A DNA stretch of 64,000 nucleotides from Brucella pituitosa (GTDB lineage: Bacteria; Pseudomonadota; Alphaproteobacteria; Rhizobiales; Rhizobiaceae), in assembly GCF_003049685.1 (NCBI RefSeq), contig NZ_PYSY02000010.1:1-64000 (forward strand). Direction: 5' to 3'. This document shows positions 41,401 to 51,257 of the stretch, piece by piece. The notes beneath the pieces are model-generated. The model was not told the origin of the DNA, did not search any database, and saw only the letters and a list, made by a program, of their open reading frames with translations. Position 1 is the first letter of the stretch. Each line of letters starts with the position of its first letter. The position numbers and the translations under genes were made by a program.

Positions 41401-42167
41401 GTGGCTCGCCGGTCGAGCAGAAACGGCCGCAGCAAGCCGAGAAACAGCGCGGTGGTATGTTCTCTGACCTCAGGCTCAATGCGCGTTCTGGGCCGTCCGA
41501 GCAGCGGGAAGAACTGCCGGGAAGGGAGAAGAGCTTGCAGTCGGTGCCAGTACAAGACCGCCCCGATACTGACAGATTGGCCGAGCGGTCGCGACGTCAG
41601 TCGCCGCTTGAGGCAGCCGTTGACCGCTATGTGCGGGCCTATCAGTCGCTCGATCAGCACCAACGTGATGGCCTGCCGGTTCTTGACATGCAGCGGCAGG
41701 AGATGCACGCGGCCGGCCAGCAGCTCGACCAGGTGCGCGCGGGGACAGAAGAATTGATGGTTTCGACACTGCAACATGATCCGCAGACGGCGCGCGCCAT
41801 TACCGAGCTTACCGGTCGGGAGCGTGTCGCCCATGTCATCAAGGGCATGAAGCGTGAAAACGCCGCCCTGCAAGACCCCAATGTCAGGGCCGAGCGGTTC
41901 GTGAACCGCTGGCAGGAGCTGGACGGTCAGCACCAGACGCTTCGCGGCTGGCAGCACGACGAGGCGCGGGGCAAGGTCGAAAGCCAGATGAGCAGCCTCG
42001 CCAAGAACCTTGAACGCGATCCTCAGGCGGAATCCATCGTGCGTCATCGCAGCAAGGAGCTTGGAATCGAACAGGAGCTTGATCGCGATCAAAGCATTGC
42101 CCGTGTGCTGCAGAGGCAGGTAACACGCGGCCAGCGGATTGATCGGGGCTCTGGCATAGAAATGTAA
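38428..42167 (+). CDS. traA: Ti-type conjugative relaxase/helicase TraA (MOBQ)
   Basis: Nicks oriT and unwinds the plasmid for transfer. The N-terminal MobA/MobL relaxase has YHLSMKPISRSRGRSAVAA with catalytic Tyr near residue 25 and the three-His motif SDIRNHHAHIMMTTR near 136. A RecD-like helicase follows with Walker A GYAGAGKST (about residue 424), FVIDEAGMVGSRQL and VGDHEQLQAIGAG. The C-terminal third, after shifts near 41110 and 41360, is helical (GKVESQMSSLAKNLERDPQA) and ends at 42167. About 1247 residues, a bit over the 1100 of pTi TraA. Start chosen at GTG 38428 after GAGGA. Confidence 0.9.
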
Positions 42168-42179
42168 GGCAGGGAGAAC

Positions 42180-42929
42180 ATGACGGAACTCGACGACAAC
42201 AGAGACGGCATTGGGCTCGCGACGCGTGAAGAAGATTCAGGCGATCCGGCGGCAGCCTTCGATGCGCTTCGACGCACGATCGAAACGCAGGGTGCACAAA
42301 TTGGGGCGGAAATGACCGTGATGCGTCGCGGCATCGAAGCTGCTTTCGACCAGCTCGAGAAGATCGAGCCTCAAGCCGATTACAAGCCCCAGCTCGCACA
42401 ACTTGTACAGGCGCTCGACAATGTTGCAGAGCGTTTGCACGGCGTCGAGCAGTCACCCATTCTTCGACAGGGCGCGCAGCACTATGCAGGGGTTCTCGAG
42501 CGCAGCGGCGAGGCTCTGGTAAGGAACGCCGCGCAGCAGCTCGAACGACATGCCTTCGACCTTGAACGCGTCAGTCGTAATCTTTCAGCACGTGTCTCGG
42601 GAGCGCGCGAGCGCGGTAGACAAAACAAGTGGGTCATTAGCGCGGCGGCGTTCGGTATCATCATCGGTGTCCTGGCGACATTGTTTATGCCACGCATACT
42701 GCCTGGAACGGTTGATATGGCTGTTGCCTCCATGGTCATGAACAATGACCGTTGGAAAGCTGGGATAGCCCTCATGGAATCTGGAAGTCCCGGAGACTGG
42801 CGTAGCCTCGTCGAGGCAAGTGATCTTGTGCGAACTAATCGGGAAGCCCTTGGTGTGTGTTCCGAGGCAGCTGTCAACGCAAAGAAAGATCAGCGGTGTA
42901 CGATTACCGTGTCAACGCCTGCACAGTGA
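42180..42929 (+). CDS. DUF6118-like transfer-region membrane protein
   Basis: Intact 249 residues, start MTELDDNRDGIGLATREEDS with AGGGAGAA upstream, 12 bases after traA. An N-terminal coiled coil (DALRRTIETQGAQIGAEMT; RLHGVEQSPILRQ) precedes one transmembrane helix WVISAAAFGIIIGVLATLFM near residue 155-174 and an outside domain with two Cys (GVCSEAAVNAKKDQRCTITV). Proteins like this follow traA on many rhizobial plasmids (DUF6118); function unknown. Confidence 0.75.
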   Translation: MTELDDNRDGIGLATREEDSGDPAAAFDALRRTIETQGAQIGAEMTVMRRGIEAAFDQLEKIEPQADYKPQLAQLVQALDNVAERLHGVEQSPILRQGAQHYAGVLERSGEALVRNAAQQLERHAFDLERVSRNLSARVSGARERGRQNKWVISAAAFGIIIGVLATLFMPRILPGTVDMAVASMVMNNDRWKAGIALMESGSPGDWRSLVEASDLVRTNREALGVCSEAAVNAKKDQRCTITVSTPAQ

Positions 42930-43037
42930 ACAACAGCTAGCATTCGTGCGTCCTGCTCTTATCACAGGAGGGCCAGAGGGACGGCCCGGGGGCAGGCATG
43001 AGGCAATGAGGCTTTGAGTATTAGAGGAAGCACTTAA

Positions 43038-43305
43038 TCACTCAAACAGTTCGGTGTGGGTGCCAGCGCACACGAAAATCACGCTGTTGTCCTCGACCTG
43101 ATACACCAAGAGGAAATCGCCGCTGATAAGACATTCGCGATGGTCGGCGCAATCCCCTTTTCAGGGCGTGGTCAAGCCGTTCGGAGCGTAGCGGCTCGTC
43201 ATTCGCTATCAGGAGTAACGCAGCCACACATTGCCCGTCCGATTTTCCGAGACGGGCTTTTTTTAAACGGTCTTTCAATCGCCCATTGCAATGATGTACT
43301 GTCAT
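43038..43305 (-). CDS. YafQ-family toxin (frameshifted)
   Basis: RelE-superfamily endoribonuclease. Reads MTVHHCNGRLKDRLKKARLG at the start (first residues partly out of frame), then ANDEPLRSERLDHALKGD and ADHRECLISGDFLLVYQVED with C-terminal FVRAGTHTELFE, the catalytic His and Phe region of YafQ. A shift near 43140 and one near 43250 must be corrected. No intact RelB/DinJ antitoxin is visible upstream; only fragments occur before the Tn3 boundary. A plus-strand terminator-like hairpin (GCCCGTC/GACGGGC plus T7) lies inside at 43233-43265. Confidence 0.65.
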
Positions 43306-43401
43306 GCGCTCGTGGCTGCTGAGTAGTGCTTGACGATCAGCGAACCTATATCGTTGTTCAAAAAGCTCACGTAAACTGAGCGCGAAATCGGGCCATGGCA
43401 A

Positions 43402-43532
43402 TCACGCTAATGGTGGTCTTGGGGCATGAAGTATATACAGGAAATATCGCGGAGACGGCTGCCCGCAACCATTCGAGGGCGTCGCGTTGGTTTCCCGCTG
43501 AACAACGGTTGGCGTGAACGATGAAAGAACAC
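43402..43532. other. junction between toxin and Tn3 transposase
   Basis: Holds fragments compatible with a degraded antitoxin and no identified terminal inverted repeat. Confidence 0.35.
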
Positions 43533-46493
43533 TTAGGCCGCCTGCGCTCCGTCGGAGATTACAAGCGTTTTCCGCGATCTGCTTTTCGCGGCTTGCTCCC
43601 AAAGGAAATCACCGGAGAATGCGATGTGCTCCCATCCCACAGGTGAGGTATGCGCCATCATCGCGTCACCCACGACCTTACCGGTCGAACGTAGATGCGC
43701 AAGCGCATCTGCCATGTAAGTCGAGTTCCAGTAGACGATCGCGGCAATGACGAGGTTGAGACCGGACGCGCGGTACTGCTGCGCCTCATGGCTACGATCG
43801 ATAATACGGCCCTGCCGAAACGTGCAGATTGCCCGTGTAAGGGCGTGACGCTGCTCGCTTTTGTTCAGTCCGGCTTGGCAACGCTGGCGCAGCGCCGGAT
43901 TCTCCAGCCAATCCAGCATGAACAAGGTTCGCTCGACTTTGCCGATTTCCTGAAGGGCGACATCGAGCTGGTTTTGCCGCTCGTAAGCTGCGAGCTTTCG
44001 TAGCATGGTCGAAGGAGCGACATGGCCCGATTTCAGCGATGCGACGAGCCGCAACACATCATCCCAATGCTCACGTATGATGTCCGCGCGAACCTTTTTT
44101 CCGAGAAGAGGTGCCAGATCCGGATAGCTGCCAGTCGGCTCAATAGGAATAAGACGCCGATCCGGGAAATCGCGCAAGCGCGGGCAAAACCGGAAACCAA
44201 GAGCGGCACAGAGCGCGAAGACGTGATCGGTTGCTCCGCCAGTGTCGGTGTAATGCTCCGAGATATTGAGATTCGTGCCGTGATGCAGCAAACCGTCGAG
44301 AACATAAGGCGCTTCGTGGGTAGCTGCCGAGATGACCTTTACGTGGTAAGGGCCATGCTGGTCGGACACATGGGTATAGAAGCCGAACCCCGGATCAACG
44401 CCGTATCGGGCATTCACATCACCACCGGTCTTTGCCCGTTTTCCGCCTCGGAAGAATTGGCCGTCTGAGCTTGAAGCCGTGCCGTCGCCCCAGATCGAAG
44501 CGATTGGCAAACGGTGGTGTGCATCTATGATCATTGCAAGCGCGGCGGCATAGGTATCGTCTCGAATGTAGGCGTCCTTGGTCCATATCAATTGATCTCG
44601 GCTGATGCCTTCACTGGCACGGGCCATGCGGGAAAGACCGAGATTGGTGGCGTCGGCGAGGATTGCGGCCAGCATTGCGCTGTCGTTCGGGCATGTCTGT
44701 CCTGTTCTCAGGTTCGTGAACGCTCCGAGAAAGCCGGTCTGGCTGGCCACCTCGTGCAGCAATTCGGTAATTCGTATGCGCGGTATCATACCCTCGACTT
44801 GGCTAACGAAAGTTTCTGCGCTAGGGGAAGTAGCTGATCTTAAAGGAGTTATGCTCAGGCGGTTTCCATCGAAGTTGACGCCTTCGACCTGGCTTTTCTG
44901 AAGACGTTTCGAGAACCGCTTCAGCCGCCAGTCCAGTTCGCGGCCCCGTTGCTCTAGCCAATCGTCAGCAGATGCGGGCAACGCCAGACCCTTGGTGACA
45001 GCTCCAGCCATTTGCGGAGGCAGGAGATAGCTGTCGAAGCGGCGATATGACGATGAACGCTCTACCCAGACATCACCCGACCGCAGCTTATTGCGTAGAT
45101 GTGCGAGTGTGGCGACCTCATAAAGCTTACGATTGATCTTGCCGTCCGGGCCGACCACGATCTTCTGCCAATCCTTTTTGAACGGCATAGGCGCATCGGA
45201 CGGTAATTCGCGCTTTCCGGTTCGGTGGGCCTCTCGTAATACCTTTACAGCCGAAATGGTCCGCGCGCTGCCTTTACTGGCCTTGAACTCAAGCGCCTCG
45301 ATCAGCGCTGGCGCAAACTTTCGCAGTGTCGCATAGCGGTCAGCGGCAACAATGAGAGGATCCTGATCCGCAGTGTCCGCGATTTCTGCAACTTCGTGGC
45401 GCGCTCGCAGCAGATTTGCCCAGCCGACCGATGCATTGATCGTGTCGACCGGATCGCTGTCAGTCTCGATGGCTTCTGCCAATGCATCAATCGTTCCTCG
45501 AAACAGGCGCATCAATCGGGACACATCTTTTGCCGTCGCCTCATATTTCCGGGCCTTGGCGTTCTTGGCGCGGGTGAACATCGAACCAATCAGCTTATCG
45601 GCCATGTCGATCGCGGCATCTGTCAGCCGTTCTTCGGCGTCGATCAGAAACGCAACCAATGTGGCTCGCCGTCGTGAAAGGGTGTATCGCTCGATCATGT
45701 AGGATGGCGACATACGACCCTCGCGGACGAGCTGGCGATAGCGGTCGGGATGCAGGGTGGCACTGTTGGCAGCGGGAATGCCTATCGTGCGGACAAAAGA
45801 TAGCCGTTCCAGAATATCGCGGACACTGTCAGCTTTCGCTGAGACGGGCATCGTCTTAAGCCACGCCAGAGACGACAGACCGTTCTTCGGATCAATCTGA
45901 ACAAGGGAGTCGAGAAGGTCGAACTGGTGAGAGGTCAGGCCGCCGATAAGCGCCTGGCTGGCGTGTTTACGAGCTCGCGCCCTCCCGGCAATTCCCGCCC
46001 TCTCGATTGTCGAGATCGTAGGAAGCACGATGCCCGCCTGCCGCAATGTCGTGACAATATGCACGGCGATCGGCATTCCTTTATCAGTCGCCGTCGCGGC
46101 GACCGCTCCCGCATCGATCATCATGGGGATATCGCTGCGCTCGGCCGCGCGCACACCCATCATTTGGGCTAATTCACGCGCATGATCGCTCATCGTCTGG
46201 CTTCGAACGCCATAGCTTGCAAGATCTTCAGGCCGAACGTCGATCTGCTCTGCCACGAACGAAACCATCGAAGCCGGGATCGTGCCGAGAATTCGGGCCA
46301 GAGGCACACCCGGATGACGCAAGATGCAAAGCTGCAAGGCAAAACCGAGCTTGTTGTGATCCTCACGGCGATCCCGGATCAGGGCGAGGTCATCCGGCTC
46401 AAAGGTGTAGAGGCGGGCCAGGTCGTCCCGGTTTTCGGGAATGGATAAGAGCTGTCGCCGTTCATGCTCGGTCAGAAGTTCATGTTTGCGCAT
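43533..46493 (-). CDS. tnpA: Tn3-family transposase
   Basis: Intact 986-residue transposase. The N-terminal DUF4158-type domain reads MRKHELLTEHERRQLLSIPE; the catalytic domain has LPIASIWGDGTASSSDGQFF (first Asp), HVKVISAATHEAPYVLDGLL, LNISEHYTDTGGATDHVFAL and the C-terminal AQQYRASGLNLVIAAIVYWN with Glu-containing helix SPVGWEHIAFSGDFLW. Full family length. Divergent from the resolvase. Confidence 0.92.
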   Translation of the reverse strand: MRKHELLTEHERRQLLSIPENRDDLARLYTFEPDDLALIRDRREDHNKLGFALQLCILRHPGVPLARILGTIPASMVSFVAEQIDVRPEDLASYGVRSQTMSDHARELAQMMGVRAAERSDIPMMIDAGAVAATATDKGMPIAVHIVTTLRQAGIVLPTISTIERAGIAGRARARKHASQALIGGLTSHQFDLLDSLVQIDPKNGLSSLAWLKTMPVSAKADSVRDILERLSFVRTIGIPAANSATLHPDRYRQLVREGRMSPSYMIERYTLSRRRATLVAFLIDAEERLTDAAIDMADKLIGSMFTRAKNAKARKYEATAKDVSRLMRLFRGTIDALAEAIETDSDPVDTINASVGWANLLRARHEVAEIADTADQDPLIVAADRYATLRKFAPALIEALEFKASKGSARTISAVKVLREAHRTGKRELPSDAPMPFKKDWQKIVVGPDGKINRKLYEVATLAHLRNKLRSGDVWVERSSSYRRFDSYLLPPQMAGAVTKGLALPASADDWLEQRGRELDWRLKRFSKRLQKSQVEGVNFDGNRLSITPLRSATSPSAETFVSQVEGMIPRIRITELLHEVASQTGFLGAFTNLRTGQTCPNDSAMLAAILADATNLGLSRMARASEGISRDQLIWTKDAYIRDDTYAAALAMIIDAHHRLPIASIWGDGTASSSDGQFFRGGKRAKTGGDVNARYGVDPGFGFYTHVSDQHGPYHVKVISAATHEAPYVLDGLLHHGTNLNISEHYTDTGGATDHVFALCAALGFRFCPRLRDFPDRRLIPIEPTGSYPDLAPLLGKKVRADIIREHWDDVLRLVASLKSGHVAPSTMLRKLAAYERQNQLDVALQEIGKVERTLFMLDWLENPALRQRCQAGLNKSEQRHALTRAICTFRQGRIIDRSHEAQQYRASGLNLVIAAIVYWNSTYMADALAHLRSTGKVVGDAMMAHTSPVGWEHIAFSGDFLWEQAAKSRSRKTLVISDGAQAA

Positions 46494-46637
46494 CTCTACC
46501 CTCTAAATCGTCTACAAAAGGGCTTAATAGTCTATGGACAGCAGGGAATAAAGAGACGTATTCTAGGGACTATTTTTCAGTGGTTGAATGAGGCCGGTTC
46601 TCACCGTCCACAGAACGGCCGTTTCGGAGACGCCATC
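46494..46637. promoter_or_regulatory. tnpA-tnpR intergenic region, probable res site
   Basis: 144 bases between divergently transcribed transposase and resolvase genes, where Tn3 elements carry their resolution site and both promoters. Contains short A/T-rich stretches and CTATGGACAG and GGTTCTCACCGTCCACAG segments; subsite ends cannot be fixed. Confidence 0.5.
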
Positions 46638-47207
46638 ATGGGGGCAATTCTTGGCTATGCGCGCGTCTCGACCGGCGATCAGGATGTTGCGGGTCAGACG
46701 CTGCGTCTCGAACAGGCCGGAGCGATCAAGGTGTTCACCGATGTGAAGTCCGGCAAGAGCATGGATCGGCCCGGTCTCGCGGACCTGATTGCTTACGCTC
46801 GTGCTGGCGACACACTGGCGATCGTCCGGCTCGACCGTCTCGGCCGGTCACTGGCCGAATTGCTCGAAACCGTGAAGATGCTACGAGAGCGCCAAATCGA
46901 CCTGCTGAGCCTTGAGGAGAAGATTGATACTTCATCGGCGGCGGGCGAGCTTATCTTCCACGTATTCGGCGCCATCGCTCATTTTGAGCGACGGCTGATT
47001 TCGGAAAGGACTAAGGACGGTATCGCCGCAGCAAGGGCTAAGGGAAAGAAGCCCGGCCGCCAACCACTGGACCTGAAGAAAGTCGAAGCTGCCATTAAAC
47101 TCATCGAAGCAAGAACATCGCCAACAGAAGCTGCACGGCAACTCGGGCTCGGGCGATCAACTGTATACAGGGAAATGCGCCGACTAGGTCTTAGTCGCCC
47201 TGCATAA
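46638..47207 (+). CDS. tnpR: serine resolvase TnpR
   Basis: 189 residues. Resolvase domain GAILGYARVSTGDQDVAGQT with nucleophile Ser in ARVST, then VRLDRLGRSLAELLETVKML and AHFERRLISERTKDGIAAAR, and a C-terminal helix-turn-helix SPTEAARQLGLGRSTVYREM. Resolves Tn3 cointegrates. Intact. Confidence 0.9.
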   Translation: MGAILGYARVSTGDQDVAGQTLRLEQAGAIKVFTDVKSGKSMDRPGLADLIAYARAGDTLAIVRLDRLGRSLAELLETVKMLRERQIDLLSLEEKIDTSSAAGELIFHVFGAIAHFERRLISERTKDGIAAARAKGKKPGRQPLDLKKVEAAIKLIEARTSPTEAARQLGLGRSTVYREMRRLGLSRPA

Positions 47208-47252
47208 ACGTCGTTTCTATCCGTCTCCGTCGTAAACGATATGTCTTTCGCT

Positions 47253-48137
47253 CTACCAGAGTTGCAAAGGCGGCAGTCCTTCGCGATTGTATGCTGCCAA
47301 GACAGTGTTGTGCATTAGAACCATGATCGTCATCGGCCCAACGCCTCCGGGTACTGGTGTAATGGCACTGGCGCGCTCGAGAGCGGCTGGGAAATCTACA
47401 TCGCCCAGCAGCCGCTTTTTGCCATCCAAAACTGCTTTCGTGGTTCCCACATCGATCACAGTTGCTCCCGGCTTGATCCAATCGCCCTTGATCATTCCAG
47501 CTTGGCCCGCTGCTGCTACCACGATATCCGCCTGACGCACTTTGTCAGCCAAGTTTCGCGTTCGGGAATGTGCCATCGTTACCGTGCAGTTCGCTCCCAA
47601 CAATAATTGTCCCATCGGCTTGCCGACCAGAATAGAGCGACCGATGACGATCGCATCGAGGCCGGTCAGATCACCCAGTTGATCGCGAAGAAGCATCAGG
47701 CACCCGAGCGGTGTACAGGAGACCAGGCCAGGTCGCCCGGAGACCAGACGACCGGCGCTTTCGGGGTGGAGACCATCAACATCTTTATTCGGATCGATTG
47801 CCTGAATAACCGCCAGCTCATCAATGTGAGCAGGAAGCGGCAACTGTACGAGTATGCCGTCGACCTTATCATCGGCATTTAATTCTTGGATGAGTCCCAA
47901 AAGCTCGTCCTGGCCTGTCTCGGCGCTGAGAATGTGCTGGAAGCTGGCCATGCCAAGCTCCTGGGTCTTCCGACCCTTGCTTCGGACATAAATCTCGCTG
48001 GCCGGATCACTACCAACAAGTATCACCGCCAGACCCGGCACGCGTCCGGTCTTTTCCGTAAAAGCTGGGACAGCAGCAGTTATTCGGTCTGCCAGGTCGT
48101 CAGCGTAGGCTGTTCCATCAATGATTTTCGCGCGCAT
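47253..48137 (-). CDS. folD: methylenetetrahydrofolate dehydrogenase/cyclohydrolase FolD
   Basis: Intact 294-residue enzyme that interconverts 5,10-methylene-, methenyl- and 10-formyl-tetrahydrofolate. Motifs: [20 protein letters not shown] (catalytic Lys), [57 protein letters not shown] (NADP site) and [11 protein letters not shown] at the end. FolD is normally a chromosomal housekeeping gene; here it lies beside the Tn3 resolvase gene, so this is probably an additional copy. Confidence 0.92.
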   Translation of the reverse strand: MRAKIIDGTAYADDLADRITAAVPAFTEKTGRVPGLAVILVGSDPASEIYVRSKGRKTQELGMASFQHILSAETGQDELLGLIQELNADDKVDGILVQLPLPAHIDELAVIQAIDPNKDVDGLHPESAGRLVSGRPGLVSCTPLGCLMLLRDQLGDLTGLDAIVIGRSILVGKPMGQLLLGANCTVTMAHSRTRNLADKVRQADIVVAAAGQAGMIKGDWIKPGATVIDVGTTKAVLDGKKRLLGDVDFPAALERASAITPVPGGVGPMTIMVLMHNTVLAAYNREGLPPLQLW

Positions 48138-48329
48138 GTGGGCTCTCTCTTAAGAAAGTGATCGGATTGTCCGAGGCCCAGGCGAACGGCGCATGTTTCG
48201 CGCGCTCCCCGGTGGTCTTCCACCTCAAATCGCCAGTTGCGCACGCCTGAACTTAAGCGGGTCCAAACTTCACGTCAAAGTCAAAATTCGGGGCGAGTTG
48301 CTTCAGAAGTCGCGATTTGTTCACGCATA

Positions 48330-49187
48330 GCGTTGTTTGGCGGGAAAGCAGCGCGACGCCCTCTATTAGAGCTCCCGACGGATCACCAAGGCGTCTGTCC
48401 GGATGATTTAAGAACCTGCCTCAGCAGGCACAATGTGGCGGCCTGTTTGTTCTCGTCGAGTTACTCCAATCCGATGGGCGCGACGATGCCGGATGATCGC
48501 AAAGTGAAGATTCTGGATATCCTTGCGGAACACAAGGTCCCTCTCATTGAGGATGACACCTATGGAGATCTTGTTCTTCGTGGTTCGCGTCCTAAGCCGT
48601 TTACTGCTTTCAACAGCAAGGCCGAAGTGTTTTACTGCTCTTCTTTTTCGAAGTCTGTCGCGCCTGGATATCGGATTGGCTGGGTCCGGGTAAAGACACG
48701 ACTTGATGAAATAGCAGATCGCAAATTCGCGGCCTCCCTTTGCAATGCCATTTTGCCACAAGTAGCCATGGCACGCTTTATCGAAACCGGGGCCTACGCT
48801 CGCCACGTTCGAAAAGTATTGTCCGCTCTGCGCAATAACTTGGTGCGATCGCGCCTACAGATTGCCTCAAGCTTCCCTGCTAGCACAAAGATATCAGATC
48901 CAGCGGGAGGCTTCGTTTTATGGCTCGAATTGCCGCCTGGCTTTGACAGTGAGGAGCTTTTCCAGATCGCATTGAAGAAGAAAATCTGTTTTGCGCCTGG
49001 AACAATATTTTCTGCAACAGACACCTACAGGAATTGCCTGCGCATCAGCTGCGGACATCATTGGGATGACAGCATATCGTCAGCCATACTGACGCTTGGC
49101 GGTCTTGCAACGGAACAACTTTTGGATGTGACTACTTCGGGTTCAATCGAGAAATTCCCGTTGAAGGAGATTCCCAAGGGCGCTTAG
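48330..49187 (+). pseudogene. MocR-type PLP aminotransferase, 5' truncated
   Basis: Class-I aminotransferase fold of MocR/GntR regulators: LLELPTDHQGVCPDDL, AACLFSSSYSNPMGATMPDD, IEDDTYGDLV (cofactor Asp) and the PLP-lysine motif SSFSKSVAPGYRIGWV, ending ISDPAGGFVLWLELPPGFDS with FAPGTIFSAT. The N-terminal winged-helix domain and first 100 aminotransferase residues are missing, so only about 280 of 470 residues remain. No start with a ribosome-binding site is visible. Probably truncated by the event that brought the Tn3/folD segment. Confidence 0.7.
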
Positions 49188-49256
49188 AGTGTCATTTCGC
49201 CCCCAGCCGGAACCGACCCCATTTTGGGATTTCAGAATTTCACTCGTCTGGATTAC

Positions 49257-49287
49257 GCAAAAAAAGAGGGCCGTAGCCCTCTTTCGG
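49257..49287 (-). terminator. rho-independent terminator of the autotransporter
   Basis: On the minus strand AAAGAGGGC-tac-GGCCCTCTTT followed by TTTTTG. Confidence 0.85.
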
Positions 49288-49305
49288 TCAGTATCGTAGA
49301 AATGA

Positions 49306-50445
49306 TTAGAAGCTAACTTTCAATGACGCGTTGACGCCATTTCGTTGTGCTCCAGAGCCGAACTGACCGCTATAGGACACACCAAGCGTGGCATCCTCAG
49401 AAAGCGAGAAATCCAATCCGGCCTCGATGATTGCGGTGTCCTTGGCTATCGGCGCACCAGTAACGGTGAAAGCGTTCGAGCCCAAGAAGCTCGCGGTCGA
49501 AACAGGGTTCACGTCTCCAGCTGCATGTCTCCAGCCAAGATCAGCGCGAGCGGTAGTGGGGATCGATCCCAGATCAAATGTAGTCGAAGCTCGGAATCCG
49601 AGGGTGCTGAACGTGGTGTCCGTCGTGTCGGATTCCATGGATAGCGCTGCTGCCGTCTGGCCGTCCTCGTTGAATCCATCAGTTTTCAATCGGACATAGG
49701 ACAGATTGGCGTACGGTTCGAGCACAGCCTTCGGGAGTCGGATTTTGTATCCGAGCTCACCGAATATTTGGAACGTTCCCGCATCGTAGTCAGCGCTCAA
49801 GCTATCATTGAAAACGGGGAAGGCGACAGAACGGTTCATATCCAACTGATGCCAAGTGTAAGCGAGACCCGAGCTGAAAGCCAAGGCGTTGCCGTCAGAC
49901 ATCTGCCATTCGGTGCCCGTGTAAGCACCAATGGTGTAGTTATCGCTGCTGCCGGATGATGCGCTGCTATCGACATCGAAGGAGGTATGACTATAGCCAG
50001 CCAGGAGTCCGAGACGCCAGTTTTCATAAACAAGCCCGTCGATACCTGTGACAAAGCCGCCAACTGACGATTTCATGCGGCTAGTGTTGCTGGTCGAATC
50101 CTGTTCACTCCAAGCGCCGTAAACGTATCCCCATCCCGTATAGAGGTTGCCAGTATCTGCTTGTGCTGTCACGGTCTCGAAGGCTTCAGACTTTTTGGCT
50201 TCAGAAGCATAATTCATCGTGGCCACTGGTGCTGTCGGCGTCGATCCGTTGGCTTGTTGCAGCCGATTGGTGATTGCGCTGTTGATGAACTGCGACTGAT
50301 TGATCAGAGCACCTTTCGCAGACGCGTAAGCCTCACCTGACAGATTGTTAAATGCAGCACGGGCTTCATCGGCTGAGAGCATCAAGAGCCTGTTGTAAAG
50401 GGCCAGAGAACTTCCTGTCTGTGAAAGGGAATCCAGTGCCTGGGC
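49306..50445 (-). pseudogene. autotransporter beta-domain, 5' truncated by IS6
   Basis: C-terminal part of a type V autotransporter. The outer-membrane barrel reads WGYVYGAWSEQDSTSNTSRM, IGAYTGTEWQMSDGNALAFS and ends with the barrel signature NGVNASLKVSF (terminal Phe). Upstream the frame stays open as AQALDSLSQTGSSLALYNRL up to the IS6 end at 50446, so the passenger domain is lost. About 370 codons remain. Related to adhesins with the peptidase-like 'LSGEAYASAKGALI' linker. Confidence 0.85.
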
Positions 50446-51257
50446 GGCATTGCCAAGTTGTTTGAATAGGGCTTTGAGCAGCTTTCGCCTGTGTTTATCA
50501 AGCGGTCATTTCGGTCGTGTAGTCACGCCATAATGCAAATGCATCGGTACGTGCATGGCGGTAGGAGATAGCAGTGAGATTATAGCGGCGAGGACGGAAG
50601 ATGGTGTTGATTTGATCGTGTGCTGACAAGAAGCGTTGGGCTTGACGAGGCGATTTGAACCGCCCCATGATTTTCTCCCGTTTTCGGCTCAGGCGGTGCG
50701 AATTTTCAATTCTGTTGTTCAGGCCTTTATGAGCACGATGATCGGCATCTGGCGCGATTTTTTTGTACTGGCTTGGTATAGCTGCGCAGCTTATCCGTCA
50801 CAACGACACGTGGTTGACCGTATTGCCGGATCAGTCTGGTGAAAAAACGCTTGGCAGCCTTTGTGTTACGGCGTGTTTGAACCAGAATATCAAGAACATC
50901 GCCATCTGCGTCAATGGCCCGCCAAAGCCAATACTTCTTTCCCCCCAATCGTGATGACGACCTCATCAATGTGCCATTTGTCGTTTGGCTTTGGTCGATC
51001 CCTGCGGATACAGTCCGCAAAATGACGACCAAAGCGATTAATCCAGAGGCGAATGGTTTCCCGGCTGACAATGACGCCGCGCTCGGCAAGCAGGTCTTCC
51101 ACATCGGCCGTGCTCAGCGCAAACCTGTAATAGGTCCATACTGCATAAGCGACAATCTCACGCGGAAAACGAAATCCCTTCAACCGGGGAAAAGAACTCG
51201 GTAATTTCATGCCTCATCGATACCGGAAACAACTAGATCAAACAACTTGGCAGTGCC
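50446..51257 (-). mobile_element. IS6-family insertion sequence, copy A
   Basis: Ends are GGCATTGCCAAGTTGTTTG at 50446 and its near-perfect inverted copy CAAACAACTTGGCAGTGCC ending at 51257 (one mismatch). Length 812 bases with one transposase gene. Flanks GCCTGGGC and AATCCGAG differ, so there is no target duplication. Confidence 0.75.
50498..51210 (-). CDS. IS6-family transposase, copy A (frameshifted)
   Basis: Starts MKLPSSFPRLKGFRFPREIV; DDE core WHIDEVVITIGGKKYWLWRA (first Asp), VVVTDKLRSYTKP (second Asp), and after a shift near 50760 AHKGLNNRIENSHRLSRKRE (Glu) with C-terminal RARTDAFALWRDYTTEMTA. About 236 residues. A further shift near 50920 may be present. The family transposes by cointegrate formation. 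Confidence 0.8.

Noticed and set aside
41106-42092. 328-codon minus-strand ORF
   Set aside because: Antisense of the helical C-terminal part of TraA; no domains.
47200-47250. Right-end Tn3 inverted repeat after tnpR
   Set aside because: CCGTCTCCG occurs here and its inverse near 43470, but similarity stops after nine bases.
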